Origin: Deltaproteobacteria bacterium
GTDB taxonomy: Bacteria; Myxococcota; JADLHZ01
NCBI GenBank assembly: GCA_020848545.1
Contig: JADLHZ010000046.1
Coordinates: 1-40,830 of the forward strand
DNA length: 40,830 nucleotides
Reading direction: 5' to 3'
Made by a program: the position numbers and the translations under genes. The stretch's first letter is position 1. The number at the start of each line of letters is the position of its first letter. Of the stretch, positions 26,758 through 34,157 are shown in pieces. The notes beneath the pieces are model-generated. The model saw only the letters and a program-made list of their open reading frames with translations. It was not told the DNA's origin and did no database searches.

Positions 26758-27720
26758 CTAAGGAAAGCCGGGGATGCCGGCCGGAATTTCGGTCGGGATG
26801 CTCGTCGGGATGCCGGGGATGTTCGGAATGCCGCCGGGGAGGTTTACCGGCAGTTGGAAACCGGCGGGAAGCTGCAAGGTGCCTTTCACTTCGATGACGA
26901 AGCCTGTGAGCGCGCCGGCGATCGCCGCACCGATGAGCACGTTGTCGCTCGAGTCCAAGTTGAGGCGCGCCGTCGCCGCCAAGACCAAATAGAGGCCTTG
27001 CTGCGTCAGCTTGTCGGCCGGGATGGTGATCCGAAGCGGCGGGGCTTCGGTGATGAACTTGACGATCTCGGGCCCTTGCAGCGGCAGGCTATTGAAGACC
27101 ATGCCGACGGGCGACTCGTTCGTCGGGCCGAGCACCGTGACGATCGGATGATATTGAAATTCGTCGGTCGGCTCCGGGAACACGACGGTCAGATCGACGC
27201 CGGGATCGACAGCGCCGCTGAAGATGTCGAGCGTTGGGGTTTGCAGCGGCGGCTCGAAGACGATCATGCCGGGCTCGAGCGCGGGCGCCGCACGGATGCG
27301 TGTGATCGTGAACTCTTCGCCAACGCAGCCCTCGCCCTCGACGTTGTCGACGCAGGCGCGTAGGCCAAAGCGCCGATTCGGATCAGCGTCGTAGACGAGC
27401 TTCTCATTCTCGAGTGAGGTCGCAGTGTAGATGCCGGGCGCGAGCTCGGGGTTCTTCTCGGTCATCACCACCTGTTGGCCGCGGCCGAAGAATGAAGTGA
27501 AGGCGCCGCTCACCGGCACCGGCTCGAAGCCGCCCTTGGCGAAGAACGCGGTCGCGGTGCGCATGTTCAGCTCGGGCGAGCTCCTGAACGGCTCGACGTC
27601 GATGACCGGCGCGTCGAGCCAGGTCATCACGAGCACCTTGTCGGAGCGCAGTTTGAAGAGGAAGTTGCAGCTCGTCAGCGCGAAGGCTGCGACCGCGACG
27701 AAACAGGCACGAAGACCCAT
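26758..27720 (-). CDS. Lipoprotein with a Gly-Pro-Ile-rich tail
   Basis: A 320-residue lipoprotein with no named family. The signal ends at ALTSC with C18. The mature part is beta-rich and includes RRFGLRACVDNVEGEGC (two Cys that may pair), VVFPEPTDEF and PADKLTQQGLYLVLAATARL. The last about 28 residues are a collagen-like run of short PGIP/IPT units (LPGGIPNIPGIPTSIP then TEIPAGIPGFP). ATG 27720 is chosen over 27738 because the signal begins there. It heads the four-gene operon with LPLAT and ketosynthases, 9 bases before LPLAT. The function is unknown; the tail could be a spacer or a surface-exposed ligand. Confidence 0.75.
   Translation of the reverse strand: MGLRACFVAVAAFALTSCNFLFKLRSDKVLVMTWLDAPVIDVEPFRSSPELNMRTATAFFAKGGFEPVPVSGAFTSFFGRGQQVVMTEKNPELAPGIYTATSLENEKLVYDADPNRRFGLRACVDNVEGEGCVGEEFTITRIRAAPALEPGMIVFEPPLQTPTLDIFSGAVDPGVDLTVVFPEPTDEFQYHPIVTVLGPTNESPVGMVFNSLPLQGPEIVKFITEAPPLRITIPADKLTQQGLYLVLAATARLNLDSSDNVLIGAAIAGALTGFVIEVKGTLQLPAGFQLPVNLPGGIPNIPGIPTSIPTEIPAGIPGFP
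26761..26850. repeat. Imperfect GGGATG-type tandem units encoding the Gly-Pro-Ile tail
   Basis: On the plus strand the stretch contains GGGATGCC/GGGATGCT-like units repeated at irregular spacing (GGGGATGCC, CGGGATGCT, CGGGATGCC, GGGATGTTC). They encode the lipoprotein tail listed above on minus. Such units may change copy number by slippage. Confidence 0.5.
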
Positions 27721-27789
27721 TCGGGATGGATACAACAAGGGCTGCCCTGACGCCAGGTCGCGGCGTGGCCGTGAACGTGCCGTAAGATG

Positions 27790-27805
27790 GGCCGCGGCCG
27801 CGGCC
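27790..27805. repeat. 16-bp perfect palindrome between lipoprotein and hydrolase genes
   Basis: GGCCGCGGCCGCGGCC at 27790-27805 is its own reverse complement. It lies 9 bases from the hydrolase stop (27814, on minus) and before the next gene's start (27720). It could form a GC-rich hairpin that slows transcription, but no T-run follows, so a terminator role is unproven. Confidence 0.4.
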
Positions 27806-27813
27806 GAAAGTCC

Positions 27814-30069
27814 CTATTTCGTGGGGTCGAAGGGCCCGATCGCCGGCGCGCCGGCCGCGCCCGAGAGCACCGCGCCGAAGAACGACTTCGCCAGCGCCTG
27901 CGCGCCCGGATGATAATAGAGGACGAAGTGGCCGTCGTAATTCGCCGCTGCTTCGAGCTCGACGAACGCGATGCTCGCGCTGTCGCCGTTGTTGCCTTTG
28001 ACCGCGACGTTCGACGGGCTGATCCCGAGCAGCGAGAGGCCGATGATCGGCTCCTTCACCGGCTCGAGCTGCACCCCCTTCAACGCGACCGCGAGCGCGA
28101 CGCCGGTGAAGCGCGGGTTGTAGTTGTCGTTCGTTCCCACGTAGTGCAGCACGTTCTGCTTGCTGCGGCCTGGCAACGGCTCACGGTACAAGCGCGCGAA
28201 GCTCTGCGGATCGACGGCGTCGGCGAAGGACTGTGCGAGGGCCATCAGCGGATGGAACTCGTCGAGCTCGTCGCCTTGCATCGCGAGCAAGCTCGACAGC
28301 AGCGAGCGCATCTCGAAGGGCTTCGTGCGCCGCAGGATGCCGTAGCGGATGTCGCCGCCGCAGCCCGAGAGCAAGACGCCCTTGATCAACGGATCGATGG
28401 CGGCTTGCGGCGCCACCGTCTGCGAGCCTTGCGAGTGGCCGGCGAGCAGGATCTTCGCGGCGTCGAAGCGCGGGCGCGTGTGCGAAGCGAGCGTGGCGAG
28501 CAGCGGGTTGCTGCCGACCTTCGCCGTGTCGAAGTTCGTCGACGACGCGAGGCGCGCGAGCACCACCGTGTCGATCGTCGATTGGCGCGCGTTGTCGCGG
28601 CCGGCGCCCGGGTTCACCGGGTTGTAGAACATCTCGTTCGGCGTGAGGTTGATGCTCGGCGGCAGCGGGATCGGAAAGCCGCCGATGTTCAGGATCACCG
28701 GTTGATCGCTGCCCGGGCGGCGGCCGGGATCGGTCTTCTCGCCGTGCAGCGGCTGATCGGTCGAGACGACGGCCATGCCGTTCGCCGCGGCCCAGCCAGA
28801 GAAGTCGTTCTCGCCCAAGAACGAGCGCGAGTCGCCGCCGGTGCCGTGGGCCGAGACGAGTAGCGGCCAACCGCCGGCGGGCATCGTCTTCCCTTTCGGG
28901 ATCGTCATGGTGAAGCGCGCCTTCATCAGCGGCGTGCAGTCGGCGTCGTTGTTCGCCGCAGCGTTGTCGCGGTAGCCCGGCGGAATGTCGACGACCTGCG
29001 GGTTGCCGTAAGCGTCGACCGCGACAGTGCCGCCGTCGCCCGAGGAGAACGGCGCTTGCTCGATCTTCGATTGGAAGTTCGGCGTGCAATAGTGGCCTTG
29101 GATCACCGAGTAGGTCCCGCTGTCCGTGCCCCACACGGCGTCGGTGAACCGCGGCGCCTTGTTCCCGGTCAGGTTCGTCGCGACGTCCATCATCTTCACC
29201 GTCATCTCGTGCGGTGACTGCGTCTTGAACAACGCGACGGCGGCGATGTCTTCACGCTCGACCCCGAGGCTCGCCAAGTAGTCGAAGGTCGAGACGTGCA
29301 TGAGGCGCGCGGCCTCTTCGTCTGCTTGCTGGCGCGGGCTCGTCCACTTCACCGCTTCGAAGTCGGCGCTCGTTCCGAGCAACTCGCCGGTGTCGGCCTT
29401 GAAGTCGCGGCGCACGACGTACGCGTAGAGGTTGCCGCCGCGCATGACGAAGCCCGGGAGCGGCTTCGCCGCGAGCACGCGCGACTCCACGTAGGTGAGC
29501 TTCTGATCGTAGTAGCGGAACTCGAGCGGCAGGAACGTGCCTTTGTCCGGGCTCATTGGATCGACGTCGAGGAGGAACACCGGCGATTCTTTGCGCATCG
29601 AGTCGCCCGGCGTCGGCAGGCCCGAGGTGCTCGGCGTGCCCGAGAAGTGAAAGTACGCGGTCTGCGCGACACTGAACGCCTTCAGGTCACGCTTCGCTTG
29701 CGCCACGTAGGTGCTGACGAGCAGGCGGCTCGCTTCAGGGAACTGCTCGAAGGCGATCGAGCCGTCGGCTTTTCGGAAGAGCTCGCTCGGCCACGGCGTG
29801 TCGTAATAGCCGGGCACGCTGCCGCCCTTGCCGATGGTGAACTCGACGCGCGGGCCGGGGAACGGCGCGTCCGGCGTGTACGGCTTCGGCACGAACGCGG
29901 TCGGACCGGTGGGGCCGAAGGTCTCGGGCTCTTCGCTCGCCGGCGTCGTCGACTTGTTCTTGTCGGCGTTTTTCTTGTCCTCGTTGGCGTTGGCCAGCGG
30001 GTCGACCGAGCCTTGGCAGGCGATGAGGAGCACAGAAAGGACAAAAGACGAACGAAGGACCATGCGCAT
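27814..30069 (-). CDS. Large lipoprotein alpha/beta hydrolase (VolA-like lipase type)
   Basis: A 751-residue lipoprotein. Lipobox LIAC gives C18. A Lys/Asn/Glu-rich linker is followed by a GPTGPT segment, then a beta-rich N-terminal region (about 75-350). The alpha/beta hydrolase part is about 400-751: an oxyanion segment LLVSAHGTGGD, the nucleophile elbow LLAGHSQGSQT with S546, and a late His in NYDGHFVLYYHPGA (about 713), which likely completes the triad. The lipid tail plus lipase fold resembles VolA-type outer-membrane lipases. It is 93 bases before the next gene on minus. Substrate (lipid or ester) is inferred from the family; an alternative start is at 30063. Confidence 0.82.
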   Translation of the reverse strand: MRMVLRSSFVLSVLLIACQGSVDPLANANEDKKNADKNKSTTPASEEPETFGPTGPTAFVPKPYTPDAPFPGPRVEFTIGKGGSVPGYYDTPWPSELFRKADGSIAFEQFPEASRLLVSTYVAQAKRDLKAFSVAQTAYFHFSGTPSTSGLPTPGDSMRKESPVFLLDVDPMSPDKGTFLPLEFRYYDQKLTYVESRVLAAKPLPGFVMRGGNLYAYVVRRDFKADTGELLGTSADFEAVKWTSPRQQADEEAARLMHVSTFDYLASLGVEREDIAAVALFKTQSPHEMTVKMMDVATNLTGNKAPRFTDAVWGTDSGTYSVIQGHYCTPNFQSKIEQAPFSSGDGGTVAVDAYGNPQVVDIPPGYRDNAAANNDADCTPLMKARFTMTIPKGKTMPAGGWPLLVSAHGTGGDSRSFLGENDFSGWAAANGMAVVSTDQPLHGEKTDPGRRPGSDQPVILNIGGFPIPLPPSINLTPNEMFYNPVNPGAGRDNARQSTIDTVVLARLASSTNFDTAKVGSNPLLATLASHTRPRFDAAKILLAGHSQGSQTVAPQAAIDPLIKGVLLSGCGGDIRYGILRRTKPFEMRSLLSSLLAMQGDELDEFHPLMALAQSFADAVDPQSFARLYREPLPGRSKQNVLHYVGTNDNYNPRFTGVALAVALKGVQLEPVKEPIIGLSLLGISPSNVAVKGNNGDSASIAFVELEAAANYDGHFVLYYHPGAQALAKSFFGAVLSGAAGAPAIGPFDPTK

Positions 30070-30187
30070 GATGACCGCGCTCCTAACCGCAAGAGAGTGC
30101 CCGACGCCCTGGACCGTGACGTCTGTCTAGCTGTTCTCAGGCGGGTTTTCGGTCAGGAGGGGCGCTTGGTTGCGCGGGAATGAGGTG

Positions 30188-30219
30188 TCGTGACGCGCAG
30201 GTCAGGTCACGCGACAGCT
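30188..30219. terminator. Weak hairpin in the 30070-30223 gap
   Basis: The stretch TGTCGTGAC ... GTCACGCGACA could pair as a 9-bp stem with a 2-base bulge and an 11-base loop. It lies just past the stop of the EF-hand-like lipoprotein gene (30224, minus strand), so it could be that gene's terminator, but no T-run follows. The rest of this 154-base gap, the largest in the window, shows nothing I can name; it should hold the hydrolase promoter. Confidence 0.25.
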
Positions 30220-30223
30220 TTGA

Positions 30224-32371
30224 CTACGGGCAGGTGTAGGGCGTGAGCGCGGTATCCACCGCCGTGAAGTCCGTGTCCGTCGTCGAATAGATGTTGAAGC
30301 AGAAGTTGTTCACCGCCGCGTTCGGCGGGAAGCCGCCGCGCGTCGCCGGCGCCGAGCTGCCACCGAGGTTCTGCACGTCGACGACGAAGTCGACGACCGT
30401 GCCCGGCGGGATCATGGCGTTGTCGATGAAGGTCTGCACGCCGTTCGTCGTCTCGATGCGCCCGTCGAAGATCGGGTTGAAGAAGATCGACCCGGAGATC
30501 GTGTCGGAGGGGCTGAACGGGTTCATGTTGAGCGTGAACGGAGGCGCGAGCACGTCGACCGATGTGGGATCAGGGAACGCGTTCGTCGTCGACGGGCTGA
30601 GGTCGGCGACGTCGACGTCGATGACGTTGCCGAAGTTCGGGCGCAAGCCGGTGTTGGCGCCGATGCGCGCGCGCAAGCGGGCGCGGCCGAAGCCGTCGTT
30701 GAAGAACGTGCCGCCGTTCGGATTGACGGGCGAGCCGTTCGCAAAGAACGCGCCGCGATCCTGAATCCGCAGCGCCTTTGTCGGGCAGCGGGCGGCGACC
30801 AAGGTGTCGGCGTTTCCGTTGTAGGGATCGACCGAGCCGGCAGCGCCGTCCATGTTGTTCTTCGTGCAAACGTAGATTTCGCCCGCGTTGTCGCCGCCCT
30901 TGATCACGCGATCGAGCACGAGGCTGAAGCGCGTGTAGGCGCCGTTGGCAGCCGCCGCGCCGGAGGTATTGTCATTGCGGCGAATAATGATGCGCTTGAT
31001 GGTGATCGGGCCGGTCGGAGACACGGTCGCGAAGGCGCCGTTGACGACCTTCACTTGCTGTTGCGCGGCCGCGCCGACGATCGTCCCCTCCGGTGCGATG
31101 ATGCCGCGCACGAGCAACTCTTGGCCGAGCGGCCAACCGCCCGGAGGAGCCGCGGCGAGGAGCGTGGTGCCATCGGGTCCGAGCGAAAGGACCGCCGTGT
31201 AGTTGAACGCGTCGATCGCGAGGGGCGTTACTTCACCCGGATTTCCCGGCATCGGCGTCGAGTTATCATAGCGCAAACCCCCGACCACCGAGCTGCTGCC
31301 GTTGGCGTCGTGTGCGAACGCGTTGATCACGTTCAAGAAGCTGCCGGCGAGGTTGATCTGGCCGTTCATCCGGATCACGATCGGCTCGTTCGCATTGAAC
31401 GGCTGGCCGAACTCGTCGGTCGGACCCGTTCCCGAGATGGCGCCGCTCAAGTTCGTGTCGTTCACGAAAAACGCGCCAGTGAAGCGCTGGTTCGTGGCGA
31501 AGATCGGCACCTTACCGCCGTGCTTGCACATCGCGTCCTTGGTGAACGACTGCGTCGCGATCGTCAGATCGGGAATGCCGTCGCCGTTGAGGTCGATGCC
31601 GCAGCCCGCGATGATGAACACCGCCGCACTCGCGTCGAAGGCGCCGTTGCAACGCGCGAAATCGGGCGTGTTGAAGGTGACCGTGCCGTCTGCCGCCACT
31701 TGGCCAACGGCGGTGACGAAACCATCGGGGATCAGCGCGCCGGCCGGGTTCGGCAGCGAGCCGTTCATCGGACGGCGGAACACCGTCGCGAATTGGGCGG
31801 CGATCTCGGCACCGGCCGGGAGCGCATTCGCGTCCTGATCACGGCCTTCGACGATCGTGCCGACCGTCGCTTCCTGCACCATGAAGATCTCGAACAGGTT
31901 CGTCACGCTGTTGTTCGTCGGCCCACCGGCGTCCGGCAGCTTCACCTCGGCCTTCAGCTTCGCCTTGGCGTAGCCCGGCGCGGTGATCTCGACGTCTTGG
32001 AAGCCGGGCGCGTTGTTCTTGATGAAGAACACGCCGCCGGCTTGGCTCGTCGCTTCGTTGCCTTGCAGCGCATCGCCGCCGGCGCCCGCTTGGCGCGCTG
32101 GCGTCAACGCCGCCGAGAGCACCTTCACCGTGGCGCCGACGATCGGCGCGCCCGTGTACGCATCGAGCAAGGTGCCGGTGATCGTCGCGACCGGCGACGA
32201 CGGCGCTTCTTGATTGATCACGTCGGGCGCGCGGACCGATCCCTCATCGGGATCGAGAATACCGTCGCCGTTCGCGTCCAACTTGGGGTTACCACCACGC
32301 GCCTGACAGCCGACCATCGCCATCGAAGCGCACGCGGCGAAGAGCGCCGCCAACACCGAAGTCCGTTGCAT
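30224..32371 (-). CDS. Lipoprotein with carboxypeptidase-regulatory-like and EF-hand-like parts
   Basis: A 715-residue lipoprotein, C22 in MVGC. Soon after comes DANGDGILDPDEG, a Ca-binding EF-hand/dockerin-like loop; a second, DLNGDGIPDL, is near 260. A carboxypeptidase-regulatory-like beta-sandwich lies at about 60-150 (ATITGTLLDAYTGAPIVGATVKVLS, GGVFFIKNNAPGFQDVEITAPGY). The rest is repetitive beta structure with many Asn and Gly (NAFAHDANGSS, RRNDNTSGAAAANGAYTRFSL) and few charged motifs; no catalytic site is seen. The start is fixed by a strong GGGAGG at 32378-32383, 6 bases upstream of ATG, so the form starting at 32395 is wrong. Likely a surface scaffold or adhesin. Confidence 0.78.
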   Translation of the reverse strand: MQRTSVLAALFAACASMAMVGCQARGGNPKLDANGDGILDPDEGSVRAPDVINQEAPSSPVATITGTLLDAYTGAPIVGATVKVLSAALTPARQAGAGGDALQGNEATSQAGGVFFIKNNAPGFQDVEITAPGYAKAKLKAEVKLPDAGGPTNNSVTNLFEIFMVQEATVGTIVEGRDQDANALPAGAEIAAQFATVFRRPMNGSLPNPAGALIPDGFVTAVGQVAADGTVTFNTPDFARCNGAFDASAAVFIIAGCGIDLNGDGIPDLTIATQSFTKDAMCKHGGKVPIFATNQRFTGAFFVNDTNLSGAISGTGPTDEFGQPFNANEPIVIRMNGQINLAGSFLNVINAFAHDANGSSSVVGGLRYDNSTPMPGNPGEVTPLAIDAFNYTAVLSLGPDGTTLLAAAPPGGWPLGQELLVRGIIAPEGTIVGAAAQQQVKVVNGAFATVSPTGPITIKRIIIRRNDNTSGAAAANGAYTRFSLVLDRVIKGGDNAGEIYVCTKNNMDGAAGSVDPYNGNADTLVAARCPTKALRIQDRGAFFANGSPVNPNGGTFFNDGFGRARLRARIGANTGLRPNFGNVIDVDVADLSPSTTNAFPDPTSVDVLAPPFTLNMNPFSPSDTISGSIFFNPIFDGRIETTNGVQTFIDNAMIPPGTVVDFVVDVQNLGGSSAPATRGGFPPNAAVNNFCFNIYSTTDTDFTAVDTALTPYTCP

Positions 32372-32377
32372 GCTTAG

Positions 32378-32383
32378 CCTCCC
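32378..32383 (-). promoter_or_regulatory. Strong Shine-Dalgarno of the EF-hand-like lipoprotein
   Basis: GGGAGG on the minus strand with a 6-base spacer to the ATG at 32371. It decides between that start and one 24 bases upstream, and is among the strongest Shine-Dalgarno sites in the window. Confidence 0.75.
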
Positions 32384-32472
32384 AGTGACGCACACCGGTG
32401 CGCCAAAATTCGTATCGGGGCTTTTTCATTCTTTCGAGGGCGGGTCAAATTTGTCGGGTCAGGAAATCGAGG

Positions 32473-34143
32473 TCAGCGCACGCAGCGCACGGCGGTCGTT
32501 CCTGCCACAGTCTTGTCGCGCGTTTGCATGGCGCCGGTGGCGAAATCGACCGTCAGCGCGTTCGCAGCCGTCAGCGGGTCCGCCGTGCTCGACCAGTATT
32601 CGGTCGCGAGCGCACCGACGAAGGTCGGAGTCGCCACGTGCGCGGCGGCGCCCGCCACGCGAACGTTGACGATGGTGGCGAGCTCTTGCGCCGTCGGCAA
32701 TCGCCAGTCGTCGAAGCCGAGGTCGCTCCGCTGATCGCACGCGCTCACCGCCGCCGTGTAAACGCAGCCCGAACACGCAACGTTGCTACGAAACCACGAG
32801 AGCCCCGTCTTTTGATCGCGCACCGCGATCGTGCCGTCACCGACGTTCGCGTATTGTAACGCCGGCCCGCCCGCGTCCGTGGCGCCGACGGTGCGCGGCG
32901 GCGTCGTCTCGAGCACGCACACGATGTAGTGGCTGTTCGAGCCGGGCTCGACCGCGGTGCGACCAGTGGCGAGATCGACGACGTAGCCGTCGGCTGTCGC
33001 AGGCACCGCGCTGCGCGTCCAGTACTTCTCCGAGCGCAAGGGCGGCGTCGTCGGCAGCGCCGAGAACGGCGGCGAGAGCTTCTGATGCGAGAGCAGCGTC
33101 GCCATCTCGACGAGCGCCGGCACGCGCCAGCTGTACATGCGCCCATCGATCGTCGCTTGCGGGATCGCGCCGCATGCCGCGGCGGCGCCGGCGAAGGTGC
33201 CCTGGACCTCGGTGCTGCTCCAGTGCAAACCGGTTGTTTCGTCGAGGAAGCCGCCGACGATGAGCGTGGGAACGAGAAAGCCGATCGGAAAGCGCGGCCA
33301 CTCGACATCCGGACGCACGAACGAAACCGAGCGAGAGAGCACCGCCGGGATCGCGCTCACGCTCGGCACGCTGAACGAAAATTGCGCCACGCCCTCGACC
33401 GGGCTCAACACGCTCAGCTTCGTGAAGGTGGCGACACCAGAGGCCATGCTCGCGCTCGGAAACGGCCCGACCGCGAAGCCAGCCGGGCCGCTGACCGTCG
33501 CGGTGACGACGGCGGTCGACGTCGCGTCGTTGTCGAACGCGTCCTTGCCGACGACGACCGGCGCGGGCACGATCGCTGTCCCCTGCTCGAAGACTCCCGG
33601 CGGCTCCGTCGCGATGACGAGCTTTACCGGCGCGCCGCCGTTCACCGTGATCGTCGCCCGCGCGATGCTCGTCGCAAGCTCTCCCGCATAGCTCGCTTCG
33701 AGCTCGTAGGTCCCCGCAAGATCGATGTGCGCGCCGGCGAAGCTCGCCGCCCCGTTCGCGACCTTCGCCGTCTTCGCACCCGCGAGCAGAGTCGGCGACG
33801 CGGCGTTGACGATCGACAAGGAGACAGTGCGCTCGGTCGACTCCGAGAGCGGCGCCATCGTCGCGTCGCGCAAGGTGACGACTACGTTCGTGAGCGCGTC
33901 GCCCGCGGTCACGCTCGCCGGCGCCGACATGGCGATGCTCGCGGCGCAGTCGCACGCGAAGAAGCCGGTGCCGTCGGGTCTGCAGCTCTGCGTACCGCTC
34001 GCGCCGTTCGCGCACTGGCACTCGACGGGCTGGCCGACGAGGCACACGTTCTGCTTGGCGACGACGCGCTGGTAACGCCGGCAGCCTTCGGTGGACAAGG
34101 ACAAGGACAAGACGACCGCGATGGCGATGGCGAAGCCCCTCAT
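32473..34143 (-). CDS. Lipoprotein with two DUF1566 (Lcl C-terminal-like) domains
   Basis: A 556-residue exported protein. The N-terminus has a signal with a poor lipobox (STEGC, C21). A small Cys-rich segment follows (NVCLVGQPVECQCANGASGTQSC, CDCAAS; about 33-68). Two Ig-like units occupy about 70-280 (VTAGDALTNVVVTLRDATMAPL, VFEQGTAIVPAPVVVGKDAFDNDA). Two DUF1566 units end the protein: the first about 300-400 (TTGLHWSS, YSWRVPALVEMATLL, KYWTRS), the second about 440-556 (KTGLSWFRSN, FDDWRLPTAQELATIV, EYWSST). The WRxP and YWS/T motifs mark the family, which is linked to surface attachment. It starts 14 bases after the phosphatase gene, so they form an operon. Confidence 0.83.
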   Translation of the reverse strand: MRGFAIAIAVVLSLSLSTEGCRRYQRVVAKQNVCLVGQPVECQCANGASGTQSCRPDGTGFFACDCAASIAMSAPASVTAGDALTNVVVTLRDATMAPLSESTERTVSLSIVNAASPTLLAGAKTAKVANGAASFAGAHIDLAGTYELEASYAGELATSIARATITVNGGAPVKLVIATEPPGVFEQGTAIVPAPVVVGKDAFDNDATSTAVVTATVSGPAGFAVGPFPSASMASGVATFTKLSVLSPVEGVAQFSFSVPSVSAIPAVLSRSVSFVRPDVEWPRFPIGFLVPTLIVGGFLDETTGLHWSSTEVQGTFAGAAAACGAIPQATIDGRMYSWRVPALVEMATLLSHQKLSPPFSALPTTPPLRSEKYWTRSAVPATADGYVVDLATGRTAVEPGSNSHYIVCVLETTPPRTVGATDAGGPALQYANVGDGTIAVRDQKTGLSWFRSNVACSGCVYTAAVSACDQRSDLGFDDWRLPTAQELATIVNVRVAGAAAHVATPTFVGALATEYWSSTADPLTAANALTVDFATGAMQTRDKTVAGTTAVRCVR

Positions 34144-34157
34144 GAAGAGGCGTTATG

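Noticed and set aside
32401-32472. Promoter boxes before the EF-hand-like lipoprotein (TTGACC on minus)
   Set aside because: No -10 at suitable spacing; too weak to list.
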